Shown: positions 53,545 to 62,853 of the stretch, piece by piece | Layout of the letters: the number at the start of each line of letters is the position of its first letter | How positions within the stretch are numbered: the first letter of the stretch is position 1 | Source: Leptodesmis sichuanensis A121 | Lineage (GTDB): Bacteria; Cyanobacteriota; Cyanobacteriia; Leptolyngbyales; Leptolyngbyaceae | Length of the DNA: 64,000 bases | Direction: 5' to 3' | NCBI RefSeq assembly: GCF_021379005.1 | Contig: NZ_CP075171.1 | Span: 3,410,001-3,474,000 of the forward strand | Program-made: the position numbers and the translations under genes | The notes under the pieces: generated by a model | Databases searched by the model: none | What the model was told of the DNA's origin: nothing | What the model saw: only the letters and a program-made list of their open reading frames with translations

Positions 53545-53627
53545 GGTGGTTAAATGACTACTAATTCTGGATTTAATAAAAAAGATGTAGGAGAAATAAA
53601 CGGTAAGGGCTGATCCAGGGGACTTTC

Positions 53628-53697
53628 AGTTGGTTCAAGTTCAGAACCGGGGTTTCTCTGCTGAGGAAACATCAGTGTTCTGACTGCCCTGGATTGA
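53628..53697 (-). repeat. Decayed 73-bp palindrome, copy H, inside the kai cluster
   Basis: Resembles the reverse-orientation copies: TTCAGAACCGGGGTTTCTCTG and a later TGTTCTGA and CCTGGATTG are recognisable, but the ends TAAACC/GGTTTA are gone. It fills much of the 153-base kaiC-kaiB spacer. Confidence 0.55.
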
Positions 53698-54027
53698 TCA
53701 GTCAGATTCCTGCTGGATTGTATTTTCTTCGTCCCGCAACTCTTCATAGAGCAAATCAAGACCAATCAATACCTTTTCTCGATCGGACAGATCTCCAATA
53801 ATCTTACGGACTGGAGGGGGCAAAATTTTGGCCAGAGTCGGAGTTGCCAAGATTTTATCTTCTTCTGCTAGTTGAGGATTTTTCAAGACATCAATCACTT
53901 TCAGGGCGTACACCCCTTGGAATTCTTCTTCAAGAATCGTGTTCAAGGTTTTTAACGCCCGAATAGAGTTCGGTGTATTTCCAGCAACATAGAGCTTGAG
54001 GACGTAGGTTTTTTTCAGAGGACTCAT
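53698..54027 (-). CDS. kaiB: Circadian clock protein KaiB
   Basis: 109 residues; a fold-switching thioredoxin-like protein that binds the CI ring of phosphorylated KaiC and sequesters KaiA. The sequence [60 protein letters not shown] is near-canonical KaiB. The C-terminal tail is acidic. The ATG overlaps the kaiA stop as ATGA, so translation is coupled to kaiA. The kaiB-kaiC spacer is unusually long, at 153 bases. Confidence 0.97.
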   Translation of the reverse strand: MSPLKKTYVLKLYVAGNTPNSIRALKTLNTILEEEFQGVYALKVIDVLKNPQLAEEDKILATPTLAKILPPPVRKIIGDLSDREKVLIGLDLLYEELRDEENTIQQESD

Positions 54028-54980
54028 AGATTCTCGTCTTTAAGATTCCCTGGTATAGAACGTCGATACATTTCACATAGGTGAGCGATGACATCAATCA
54101 GTGTCAGGCGATAATCTAGCAGGATTTCCTCGCTACGACCCTCCAATTTTAGCTGTTTGGAAAACTCGTCCATGAGATCCATGTGAATCTCTACAATTTG
54201 TGCGGTAGGAATGTCAGCGAAGAAGGCCGCATTCACGAAGTCATCGATCCGCTGATTGAGGGTGCCATCTTCCAGGAAGTAGCAAAGAACGATACTTCGA
54301 TAGTCCTCTCTCAGCTTTTCCAGCAATTCCTGCTTTTCGGCGGCAGGAAGGTGGCGGAGGAAATTTTGCGGATTCCGTTTAAAGTACACGCCCAGGTACC
54401 CCAGCCGTTCTTTTAATTTCTCGCTCAATCGGCGTTGCTGCTGTTGCAAAGACGTTTGATCCGATTCCGGGTTAACTTCAGCAGTGGATGTAGCCCTGGT
54501 AACACGGCAGGCAGGAGACAAATTGATAAAGCGCGCGATCGCCTGATCAATATAGTGGCTAATGTTGTTGGATTCAGTAACAGGCATAGAAACTTCGGCA
54601 ATGTGGTACGTAAAGAGGGACTCTTCTGTCTCTCCAGGAGCTTGATCCAACGAAGTTGCTGGACTCGCACCGTCTGCCGGGATCACCGATTGATTAATTG
54701 AATCTTCTGGGAGAATAATTACAACCGGAAGTAACGTCGCCTGCCGATGTAACCAGTTCACCAGATAGGGCAGATTATTATCTCCTTGCAGAATCAGGCA
54801 ATCTAGATGCTGCTTCTCTTGTTCAAGAAATCTGCAGAATTCTTCGTTAGAGCGGAGAATTGTGATCTGGTACTGGACTTTGGGGAATTCAGCTTGCGGT
54901 GGGTGGCTCAATGCGTCCGAAATCGCCTGAGCCAGAGTATTGGAAAACAGCAGGGCACAAATTGAAAGTTGGGGATGCAA
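54024..54980 (-). CDS. kaiA: Circadian clock protein KaiA
   Basis: 318 residues, full length, with an N-terminal pseudo-receiver domain (residues 1-140, beginning [15 protein letters not shown]) and the C-terminal KaiC-activating domain ([60 protein letters not shown]). KaiA stimulates KaiC autophosphorylation. The start is a TTG at 54980, which aligns with the start of the Synechococcus protein; no upstream in-frame ATG is seen. The first gene of the kaiABC cluster, divergent from a hybrid kinase gene. Confidence 0.95.
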   Translation of the reverse strand: MHPQLSICALLFSNTLAQAISDALSHPPQAEFPKVQYQITILRSNEEFCRFLEQEKQHLDCLILQGDNNLPYLVNWLHRQATLLPVVIILPEDSINQSVIPADGASPATSLDQAPGETEESLFTYHIAEVSMPVTESNNISHYIDQAIARFINLSPACRVTRATSTAEVNPESDQTSLQQQQRRLSEKLKERLGYLGVYFKRNPQNFLRHLPAAEKQELLEKLREDYRSIVLCYFLEDGTLNQRIDDFVNAAFFADIPTAQIVEIHMDLMDEFSKQLKLEGRSEEILLDYRLTLIDVIAHLCEMYRRSIPGNLKDENL

Positions 54981-55074
54981 GGGCCGTTTGGGGAACGAGA
55001 GCAGGAAACAATTGTAAGGATAGATCCAGGTGAAGCAGAAACCTTAATACTTTGTTAAGGCCCAACTTTAATTA

Positions 55075-55082
55075 ATTATAAT
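55075..55082. promoter_or_regulatory. Possible shared -10 region between kaiA and the hybrid kinase
   Basis: ATTATAAT contains TATAAT on both strands (55075-55080 minus; 55077-55082 plus) in the 264-base divergent gap. No good -35 box was found for either strand, so this is only a candidate. No other feature is seen in the gap. Confidence 0.3.
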
Positions 55083-55244
55083 CGTCTCCCGGTAGCCTCT
55101 AATTCCAGAGCCATAATTGGAGGTGTTGTTTTGGGAGCATTGGTCAGAAGCTGTTTAACTGATTGCCCCTTGTTCATTCGCCTTTAAAACCAACAGTTAG
55201 TAGCCTTTCAATACATCAGTGCTGTTTCTCACAGCAGGTTGGAC

Positions 55245-58200
55245 ATGATCGCAAGTAGTCGCTTCCTAAAAGAATTCATCCAACCGATCCTTACCTGCCC
55301 AGGAAACGTTTGTGTTGGAGAAGTGTTGGATTTGATGACTTGCCATCCGAATCAGCCACTGGCACTGGTCACCGATCGCCGGGAGCCGCTGGGTCTGGTA
55401 TCGCTTGGTCAGCTATTGAGCTATCTCAAAAGCCAGAAATGGTTTACCTCCAGGCGCTCTCAAACGGCGATCGCCGCTTTGCACACTCCCTTGCAGACCC
55501 TTTCCTCCATGCTTCTGCAACCTCTGACGGCTGTACCTGCAAGCTGGACATTGGCCCAATTTCTGGTTGAACTGCGATCGCAGCAGTCCATAAATTACGC
55601 CGCTGTGAACTCAGAGGGACAGTTATTAGGGCTACTGGATGGCTTTACGATTTTGCAACAGCTTGCCCAGCAGGAGCCAGAACCCGCGATCGCAATTCAG
55701 CCCGATCGTCAGATGTCCCTACCCCTGGCCCTTCCTGTGCCAACTGAGAGAGAGCAGCAGGCGTGTACCATGCGGTTAGAGGATATCCTGCGGCAACGAT
55801 GGCAGCAGCAAAGTGCGGCTAAGGGGGCCTTACGGTTTTCCAATCCCCCACCTAACTCTGTTGCATCATCTTTACCGTTAGCTTTATTTCATTCCTGGAT
55901 AGAATTACTGGAGCATCTCCCCCTGCCTGTCATGCTGCAAACCAGTAGCGGTCAGGTGCTGATGCAGAATTCTCGCTGGTGCCGCCTCGTTGGAGCCTTA
56001 TCAGATCCAACCTATCTCCGGCAAGAAGCGGCACCCTGGTTGGAGGGAACAGAAGCCTTGCTCCCCAATGCCGCCGAGCCGTCCCTGTGTCATATCGGTT
56101 CTACTCCGGACACCTGCGTCTGTGCCTGTGCGTTGAAAAACGGTCAGGAGCAGGTCTTGCAATTTGTCAAAATTTCCCTGGGTACTCTGCTGCCCGACTG
56201 GCAAGTGAACTGGTCTAGTTCAATTTTAGAGACTCAACGCCAGTCAGATATAGAACCCCATCCGGCTGCATCAACCTCTGCACCAGATAGCTTTCGATTA
56301 GCCACATTGACCGCGAAAGAAGCACCGCATCTGGACGAGGCTGAACCTGCCGGAGAACCGCTCTGGTTGGTCTTAGCTCAGGATTTGACCGAACAACAGC
56401 AACTAGCCAGGGAACTCACGGCTAAGAATGCTGATCTGGTACAACTCAATCGCCTCAAGGATGAGTTTCTGGCCTGTATTAGCCATGAACTGAAGACCCC
56501 TCTGACGGCTGTTTTAGGGCTATCGACACTGCTCAAAGACCAGACCCTGGGAGAACTGAATAACCGTCAAGTTCGCTATGCCCAATTGATTTACCAGAGC
56601 AGCCGTCACTTGATGGCCGTTGTGAATGACATTCTGGATCTCACCCGGATTGAAACTGGACAGTTAGAACTGTTGTTTGAGCCAGTAAATATTCAAGCCG
56701 TCTGTCATCGCGCGTTTGAGCAGGCCAAGCAGGCCAGGATGATTGAGCACAAAATGGGTGAACCGTTGACGGAAGACGTATTAAATGCTCAGTTCACGCT
56801 GGAGATTGAACCGGGCCTGGATATCTTGGTGGCAGATGAAATCCGGTTGCGCCAAATGCTGCTGAATTTGTTATCCAATGCCCTTAAATTTACGGAAATT
56901 GGCCACCCGATCGGCTTGAAGGTGAACCACTGGGGGGGATGGATTGCCTTTACCGTCTGGGATACGGGGATTGGCATCGCGGCTGAAAAGCAACATCTGG
57001 TCTTCCAAAAGTTTCAACAACTAGAAAATCCTCTGACTCGTCAGTTTGAAGGAGCCGGATTGGGGCTGGTGTTGACTCGCCGACTGGCCAGACTGCATGG
57101 AGGCGATGTCACCTTCCTTTCCCAGGAAGGCCAGGGCAGCCAGTTCACGATCCTGCTCCCCCCCGTTCCTCCCGAGAAAACGCCTCTATCTCGCCCTAGA
57201 GAGGATCAGGATGGGGTCGAAGTGGCTCACTGGACAGCCCGCTACCCCGGTGGCCGGGTACCTCTGCATACCCAAACAGGGCTTTCTGACGAAAATCTCT
57301 CTGGCGAGCCGATCGCCCGCCTCAGAACGGCCTCCCCCAACCGCTTAGTGTTACTGGTAGAAACGGCTCCCCCTTGTATCGACCTGCTGACAGATCAACT
57401 AACGGGATTAGGTTATCAGGTCGTGGTGGCCCGCTCTGGCACAGAGGCGATCGAGAAAGTCCGCCGACTCCAACCCTGTGTGATTTTGCTGAATCCAATC
57501 CTGCCCCTGCTCTCCGGCTGGGACGTACTGACCCTGCTGAAGTCCAAGTCCGATACTCAGCAGATTCCAGTCATCCTCACCGCGATGGGACGGGATGAAC
57601 AACAGAGCGATCGGAATCAGGCGGATGGGTTTTTGAGCCTGCCTGTCTCTACCGCAACTCTCCAACAAACCCTGCAACAGATCCTCGCCACAACGGTCAG
57701 TCTTCCGGCTACCCCTCGTGCGTCCTCCTATTCCACCATTCTCTACTTTCACTTTGACTCGATCGGTGAAACAGAGTTGTCTCCCGCCGTCCAGTTGACT
57801 CAGTTTTTGCAACAGCACCACTTCCGTATCCTGCAATCTGATGATGTAAGACAGGCTGATCTGCTGGCCCGGGTTTGGCAACCCAAAATGATTCTGCTAG
57901 ATCGCTCCCTCCCGGATCCCCCACTTTTTCTGCAGCAATTCAAGGACTATCCCGGCTTAACCGCCCTACCTCTCGTAACTCTGGATGCAGAAACCACTCG
58001 ATTAGCCAATCAGATTCCTGGCTTACAGGTCTTTCCCTGTTTAGCCCCTGATGTGGCCAGTTCTGCATTAACGGCGGATGAATCCCTGGATTACTCAACC
58101 TTGCTGCAAGTGCTCCAGATTGCAGGGGGATGTGTGCGGCAGTCCCGAATTCTGGCGATCGATCCGGCGGCCCTGTCTAGTCAGTCAGAAGGAAAGAGTC

Positions 58201-58601
58201 CTGCTCATCTGCCTGCTCAAACTCTGCAAGAGTTTCCCCAGGAATCAGAATGGTTGCAGGCACTCATTCAGTATTTGCAAACGGCTGGTTTTAGAGGCTT
58301 GCTGGGCCAATCCTGGCAGGACGTTCTGCAACAGGTGCAAGCTCAAAGTGTAGATTTACTGCTAGTTTGCTGGACAGATGCGGCACTGCAACCTGTAGCC
58401 TTGGAGTGGCTCTCTACGCTCAAAGCCCAGGATCCCCGACCACCGATGCTGGTGTTGGATCATCGGGAATGCCAGGATACTCCCCTAGCTGCTCTACCAG
58501 AGGTGATTGAGAACCTTGCGACCCAAATTCTCACACCACCGATCGCCATGAGCGAGTTATTAGCCCAGATTCACCAAGCATTAGGCGGACAGGAGATGTA
58601 G
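55245..58601 (+). CDS. Hybrid histidine kinase with CBS-like N-terminus and degenerate receivers
   Basis: 1118 residues from the ATG at 55245. Order of parts: two CBS-like repeats (residues 1-145; GLVSLGQLLSYL, GLLDGFTILQQL); a PAS-like region (about 220-390); HisKA with FLACISHELKTPLTAVLG (His about 414); an HATPase with LLNLLSNALKFTE, WDTGIGIA and EGAGLGLVLTRRL; then three receiver-like segments. In the first of these VILLNPILPLLSGWDVL has Asn where the phospho-Asp is expected; the others also lack a standard pocket. Cytoplasmic by prediction. It is divergent from kaiA. Confidence 0.85.
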   Translation: MIASSRFLKEFIQPILTCPGNVCVGEVLDLMTCHPNQPLALVTDRREPLGLVSLGQLLSYLKSQKWFTSRRSQTAIAALHTPLQTLSSMLLQPLTAVPASWTLAQFLVELRSQQSINYAAVNSEGQLLGLLDGFTILQQLAQQEPEPAIAIQPDRQMSLPLALPVPTEREQQACTMRLEDILRQRWQQQSAAKGALRFSNPPPNSVASSLPLALFHSWIELLEHLPLPVMLQTSSGQVLMQNSRWCRLVGALSDPTYLRQEAAPWLEGTEALLPNAAEPSLCHIGSTPDTCVCACALKNGQEQVLQFVKISLGTLLPDWQVNWSSSILETQRQSDIEPHPAASTSAPDSFRLATLTAKEAPHLDEAEPAGEPLWLVLAQDLTEQQQLARELTAKNADLVQLNRLKDEFLACISHELKTPLTAVLGLSTLLKDQTLGELNNRQVRYAQLIYQSSRHLMAVVNDILDLTRIETGQLELLFEPVNIQAVCHRAFEQAKQARMIEHKMGEPLTEDVLNAQFTLEIEPGLDILVADEIRLRQMLLNLLSNALKFTEIGHPIGLKVNHWGGWIAFTVWDTGIGIAAEKQHLVFQKFQQLENPLTRQFEGAGLGLVLTRRLARLHGGDVTFLSQEGQGSQFTILLPPVPPEKTPLSRPREDQDGVEVAHWTARYPGGRVPLHTQTGLSDENLSGEPIARLRTASPNRLVLLVETAPPCIDLLTDQLTGLGYQVVVARSGTEAIEKVRRLQPCVILLNPILPLLSGWDVLTLLKSKSDTQQIPVILTAMGRDEQQSDRNQADGFLSLPVSTATLQQTLQQILATTVSLPATPRASSYSTILYFHFDSIGETELSPAVQLTQFLQQHHFRILQSDDVRQADLLARVWQPKMILLDRSLPDPPLFLQQFKDYPGLTALPLVTLDAETTRLANQIPGLQVFPCLAPDVASSALTADESLDYSTLLQVLQIAGGCVRQSRILAIDPAALSSQSEGKSPAHLPAQTLQEFPQESEWLQALIQYLQTAGFRGLLGQSWQDVLQQVQAQSVDLLLVCWTDAALQPVALEWLSTLKAQDPRPPMLVLDHRECQDTPLAALPEVIENLATQILTPPIAMSELLAQIHQALGGQEM

Positions 58602-58658
58602 CAGCAGTGAAATTAACTGCTGTTTGCCCACGCCGGGAAGATGAATCGGTGGACGGCT

Positions 58659-58741
58659 TAAACCAAGTCCAGCGAGAGAACGGTCGTTTTCCGATCTTTT
58701 CCGATCAGAGAAACTCCGGTTCTGGACTTGGACAAGGTTTA
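58659..58741 (+). repeat. 73-bp palindromic element, copy I, with 10-bp internal duplication
   Basis: TAAACCAAGTCCAGCGAG to GGACAAGGTTTA; total 83 bases because TTTTCCGATC is doubled in the centre. The last three bases (58739-58741) are the TAA stop codon of trpD on the minus strand. Confidence 0.9.
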
Positions 58742-59836
58742 TTTCAGGAAAGCCACCAGTTGTTCCAGTTTTTCCCAGGCGGCACCACTGTTCAGGATTT
58801 CTTTAGCCAAAGAAATCCCTTTCGGATAGGGATTGGGCAGATCGGGGAGTGCTTCACCAACCTGAAGGGCCAAGGCGGCATTGAGGGCGACAACATCCTG
58901 CTGGGCACGGGTTCCTTTTCCTTGCAGAACCGCTTTCAAAATGTCTGCATTGTGCTGCACATCCCCACCAGCGATCGCACTGAGTGGGGCAGGCTCCAGG
59001 CCCAGTTCTCTAGGATAGAGGGTAGCCGTATGTACCTGACCTGCGGATAAGACGGCCATATCAGTGACATCGCCAAGGCCCGCTTCATCCAACCGTTCCC
59101 GACCATGCAGGACGATCGCCCGTTGAGTGCCGAGTTGGTTCAGAGCCTGAGCGATCGTTGTCAACAAGGCGGAGTCAAAGACCCCAATCACCTGGCCAGT
59201 CGGACGCATCGGATTTACCAACGGCCCCAGGAGGTTAAACACAGTACGGACTCCCAACGTTCGCCGCATGGGAGCCACTACCTTCAAGGCAGGATGCCAG
59301 CCCGGTGCAAATAAAAATGTAATGCCAATGGCTTCCACCGCCGCCTGAATCTTTTCTGCTGGAGCCGTCAGATGCACTCCCAAGGCTTCCAGCACATCTG
59401 CAGAGCCAACCCGACTGGAGGCCGATCGATTCCCATGTTTGGCAACAGGAATTCCCGCTGCCGCTGCGATAAAAGCAACCGCGGTGGAAATATTGAACGT
59501 TCCGGCTCCATCTCCTCCCGTACCACAGGTATCAATCAGGGGGGTGGGGAGTGGGGAATGAGGAGTGGGGAGACAGGAGGCTTGCTGCTGCAGTACTCTT
59601 GCCATCCCGGCTAATTCTTCTGCCGATACCCCTTTAGTCTGAATCGCCGCCAGGATGGCTCCGGATAGAACTGGCGGTACTTTCTCGGTCAGCCACCCCT
59701 GCATCAATTTCGCAGCCTGGTCGGGGGCAAGAGAGTGACGATCCAGCAGTTGCTTGAGTAACTCAGACCAAATTGTTGGATCCTCCAGCGAGGAGGGGTC
59801 AAGAACGGTCTCAGACGTTGATGCGCTTTGTACCAC
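58739..59836 (-). CDS. trpD: Anthranilate phosphoribosyltransferase TrpD
   Basis: 365 residues; transfers phosphoribosyl from PRPP to anthranilate in tryptophan synthesis. Landmarks: [60 protein letters not shown] and the C-terminal lobe. The start is a GTG at 59836. A heptamer array at 59539-59573 adds [13 protein letters not shown] in frame just before [12 protein letters not shown], a segment that is short in other TrpD proteins. The stop codon is provided by palindrome copy I. No other trp genes are adjacent. Confidence 0.95.
   Translation of the reverse strand: MVQSASTSETVLDPSSLEDPTIWSELLKQLLDRHSLAPDQAAKLMQGWLTEKVPPVLSGAILAAIQTKGVSAEELAGMARVLQQQASCLPTPHSPLPTPLIDTCGTGGDGAGTFNISTAVAFIAAAAGIPVAKHGNRSASSRVGSADVLEALGVHLTAPAEKIQAAVEAIGITFLFAPGWHPALKVVAPMRRTLGVRTVFNLLGPLVNPMRPTGQVIGVFDSALLTTIAQALNQLGTQRAIVLHGRERLDEAGLGDVTDMAVLSAGQVHTATLYPRELGLEPAPLSAIAGGDVQHNADILKAVLQGKGTRAQQDVVALNAALALQVGEALPDLPNPYPKGISLAKEILNSGAAWEKLEQLVAFLK
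59539..59573. repeat. In-frame heptamer array in trpD
   Basis: GGGGGGT, GGGGAGT, GGGGAAT, GAGGAGT, GGGGAGA: five heptamers in the coding sequence. Confidence 0.85.
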
Positions 59837-59899
59837 AGGTCGAAGGGAAACTAGGAGATAGAATGCATCCTATCAGAGAGTGGGGGGCCAGGAGACCTT

Positions 59900-60313
59900 T
59901 TATCCCATGTGGCAATTTCCAGAGTCACAAACAGGATATTGAGAACGATACGTACGATCGCGTTTGCCAAACAGGGTATAGCGATTGTCGCGCACCTGTG
60001 CATAAATGCGATCGCCACTCCACTTCAGGCCCGGCAAGGCCCGGTACGCTGCAACAAATAGATTTCCGGCGGGTAGCAAGTTGCCGATTTCCTCAGCCGC
60101 CGCGCTTCCCTGCCATCGCCGTTCTGGACGATCGGCCTCTAATAAAATCATGCCCTGTTCACAATCCTGAGCCGTAATTTGGAACTGGCTCAAAGCCTTT
60201 TCATCTTGCATGGGAATGTAGAGAAATTGCTGGCCTCGATCGCAGGTTTCCAGCCATTGCACCAGCGTGACGCAGAGATTGCAGTTGCCATCGTAGATAA
60301 CGTAATACCTCAT
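59900..60313 (-). CDS. Thiol-disulfide oxidoreductase, DCC family (DUF393)
   Basis: 137 residues. The name-giving motif is present as YYVIYDGNCNLCVTLVQWLE (DGxCxxC), with AAYRALPGLKW and the late RDNRYTLFGK segment typical of the family. Such proteins are thioredoxin-fold-like redox proteins of uncertain substrate. A C-terminal CDSGNCH adds two more cysteines. It lies 63 bases upstream of trpD on the same strand and may share its transcript. Confidence 0.88.
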   Translation of the reverse strand: MRYYVIYDGNCNLCVTLVQWLETCDRGQQFLYIPMQDEKALSQFQITAQDCEQGMILLEADRPERRWQGSAAAEEIGNLLPAGNLFVAAYRALPGLKWSGDRIYAQVRDNRYTLFGKRDRTYRSQYPVCDSGNCHMG

Positions 60314-60484
60314 AACAAAAAGCGTTTAAGCCAGGAACTCTCTTCTATGGTAAACAGGCTACTCGTGTTTGCGGCTACAGTTCGTTGGCAATGACTGATC
60401 GAGAATAGTGGTTTACCAGAATAGCGGTTTACTCAAAGCGTGGGCGATCGGGGAGCCTGACGGGATTGTTTGTGGCTGATTCAG

Positions 60485-62191
60485 ATGTCTCTAGACATGA
60501 AATCTAAAATTATTGTTTGTGGCCTGGATTCTACAGGACACAAGGTTTTTCGCTTGCTCAAACAACATGGTGCGTATGTCGTTGGTATTCACAACCGTCC
60601 GCTTGCGGGAGAAGGGGACGATGTGATTATTGGCGATTTACAGGCGGCTGAGACATTACTGGAGGCGGGGATCCGGGAAGCCCAAACGCTGGTTCTGGCC
60701 ACCAGTGAAGATGGGGTGAATTTGAGTGTGTTAATGCAGGCCAGAGTGCTGAATCCGCGCATTCGGATTATCAATCGCCTGTTTAATACCAGCCTGGGAG
60801 AACGGTTGGATGCTACGCTTCCCGAACATATCACTATGAGTGTAGCCGCTTTGTCAGCCCCGATTTTTGCGTTTTCGGCCCTGGGTAATGTAGCGATCGG
60901 CCAACTGAAACTGTTTAACCAAACCTGGCCAATTCATCAAATGCATATTGACGAATCGCACCCCTGGCGAGGCCGACCCTTAAGCGAGTTGTGGGAAGAC
61001 CGCGATCGCATGTTGATTTATTACCTCCCAGCCAATGGACACCTGGATTTGGTGAGTGGAGTCATTCAGGGATCATCATTGCAGGTGGGTGACTGCTTGA
61101 TCATCGGCACGAAACCCACAGTTCGTGTTGTACAACGGCAGTCCTTGAAATATCAATTGACTAAATTCCTGCTGGGTTTGAAATATCTCCGGCAACACAG
61201 TCAGGCATTGCTGAGTGGCACCCTGCTCCTGTTGCTGGTCATTGCATTCTGCACCTTAATGTATGCCTCCTCAGTCTTGCAGGTGTCTCTTGTTGATGCC
61301 TTGTATTTTTCGGTCGGTATCATTACGGGGGCTGGCGGCAATGACATCGGTCTGGATCATGCTCCCGACAGTCTTAAATTATTCACAGTCTTTGCCATGC
61401 TGATTGGCGCGGCGATTATTGGGTTGTCCTACGCTCTACTCAACGATTTTGTTCTGGGGACCCGCTTCGATCGCTTTTGGGAAGCGGCTCGTCTACCTCA
61501 ACGCCATCACTTCATTGTCTGCGGATTAGGCGGGATCGGCGTACAAATTGTTACCCACCTTCGTGCGTGTGGCCATGATGTGGTTGTCATTGAAAAAGAT
61601 CCCAACTGTCGGTTTTTAGCGACCGTCCGCGCCCAAAAAATTCCTGTGATTCAGGGAGATGCCACCATTCCGGCCACCCTGAGAGCCGCCAAATTTGAAC
61701 AGGCCCAGGCCTTGTTAGCCGTAACCAGTAATGATCCAGTCAATCTGGAAACCGCCTTGAATGGTCGGGGACTGAACCCGAAAGTGCCGGTAATTGTTCG
61801 TTATCGAGATCCGGAGTTTGCCTGGATGACTCAACTGGTCTTTGAGTTTGATGCGGTTTTGAGTCCGGCAGAACTGGCAGCTCCCGCTTTTGCCGCCGCC
61901 GCCCTGGGAGGACGAGTCCTGGGGAGTGGCATGACAGCCGACACTCTCTGGATTGCCCTGGCAACCATGATGACTCCCGCTCACCCCTTTTGTGGACAGC
62001 GAGTCAGGGATGCTGCGATCGCCTTTGACTTTGTCCCCCTCTACCTGGAAACTCAGTCCCAAACCATTCATGGCTGGAATTTGTTGGATGTCTGTTTGAG
62101 TGCAGGCGATATCCTCTACATGACTATTACCGCAAATCGGCTAGAGCAACTCTGGCAGGCCACTCCCTCTCTGTTTATGCGATCGATGTAG
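60485..62191 (+). CDS. RCK-TM-RCK cation-channel-like protein
   Basis: About 568 residues. A cytoplasmic NAD-binding (RCK/TrkA-N) domain at the start (KIIVCGLDSTGHKVFRLLKQ), a membrane region (ALLSGTLLLLLVIAFCTLMY, pore-like VDALYFSVGIITGAGGNDIG, then LFTVFAMLIGAAIIGLSYAL), and a second RCK domain (HFIVCGLGGIGVQIVTHLRA, VIQGDATIPATLRAAKF) with a TrkA_C-like tail. The layout is that of an ion channel, but the filter reads ITGAGGND instead of TVGYGD, so potassium selectivity is uncertain. ATG 60497 is an alternative start. Confidence 0.82.
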   Translation: MSLDMKSKIIVCGLDSTGHKVFRLLKQHGAYVVGIHNRPLAGEGDDVIIGDLQAAETLLEAGIREAQTLVLATSEDGVNLSVLMQARVLNPRIRIINRLFNTSLGERLDATLPEHITMSVAALSAPIFAFSALGNVAIGQLKLFNQTWPIHQMHIDESHPWRGRPLSELWEDRDRMLIYYLPANGHLDLVSGVIQGSSLQVGDCLIIGTKPTVRVVQRQSLKYQLTKFLLGLKYLRQHSQALLSGTLLLLLVIAFCTLMYASSVLQVSLVDALYFSVGIITGAGGNDIGLDHAPDSLKLFTVFAMLIGAAIIGLSYALLNDFVLGTRFDRFWEAARLPQRHHFIVCGLGGIGVQIVTHLRACGHDVVVIEKDPNCRFLATVRAQKIPVIQGDATIPATLRAAKFEQAQALLAVTSNDPVNLETALNGRGLNPKVPVIVRYRDPEFAWMTQLVFEFDAVLSPAELAAPAFAAAALGGRVLGSGMTADTLWIALATMMTPAHPFCGQRVRDAAIAFDFVPLYLETQSQTIHGWNLLDVCLSAGDILYMTITANRLEQLWQATPSLFMRSM

Positions 62192-62255
62192 AATCAATCT
62201 TTGCTGGATTACCCTGAATATAGGGAGTGGGAAATAGGAAGCGGGAAAGGAAAGA

Positions 62256-62849
62256 ATGACGGCTGGTACTCCGATTAAGTTTCTCAAGCAACCGACCTCA
62301 GAAGCTTGGGTTAAGCAGGCATTGGCAAATCTGAATACGATTTTGCTGGATCACTCTCACTGTGAGCGTAAGGCGGCTGGAGTTGCCATCAATCTGATGT
62401 TTCGCTATCCCTCCAATACCAAACTGGTGCGATCGTTGACGGCGATCGCGCAGGAAGAACTGGAACACTTTGATCAGGTAAACCAGCTCCTGGAACAGCG
62501 GGGCATTCCCCTTGGCCCACTGGCTGCACCTCCTTATGGAGCCGGCCTCAATAAACAAATTCGGCCCCAGGAACCCGATCGTCTGCTGGATTCTCTCTTG
62601 ATTTCTGGTTTGATTGAGGCCCGCAGCCATGAGCGATTGGGACTGTTAGCCACCCATTGTCCTGATCAAGAATTGGCCCGCTTCTATCGTGGCTTAATGG
62701 CTTCGGAAGCCCGCCATTATGGCATCTACTGGGTGCTGGCGACGACCTATCACGATCGGGAGGTGGTCAGTCAACGCCTGGAAGAACTAGCCACCGTGGA
62801 AAGTGAGTTATTAGCCACCCTACACCCAGAACCCAGAATTCATAGCTAA
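62256..62849 (+). CDS. miaE: tRNA-(ms2io6A)-hydroxylase MiaE
   Basis: 197 residues; a ferritin-like di-iron enzyme that hydroxylates the isoprenyl group of ms2i6A in tRNA. Iron ligands appear in ILLDHSHCERKAAGVAINLM, IAQEELEHFDQVNQLL (EExxH) and MASEARHYGIYWVLA (second ExxH). RSHERLGLLATHC fits the fourth helix. AGGA lies five bases before the ATG. The GNAT gene starts four bases after the stop, so they form an operon. Confidence 0.93.
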   Translation: MTAGTPIKFLKQPTSEAWVKQALANLNTILLDHSHCERKAAGVAINLMFRYPSNTKLVRSLTAIAQEELEHFDQVNQLLEQRGIPLGPLAAPPYGAGLNKQIRPQEPDRLLDSLLISGLIEARSHERLGLLATHCPDQELARFYRGLMASEARHYGIYWVLATTYHDREVVSQRLEELATVESELLATLHPEPRIHS

Positions 62850-62853
62850 GGGT

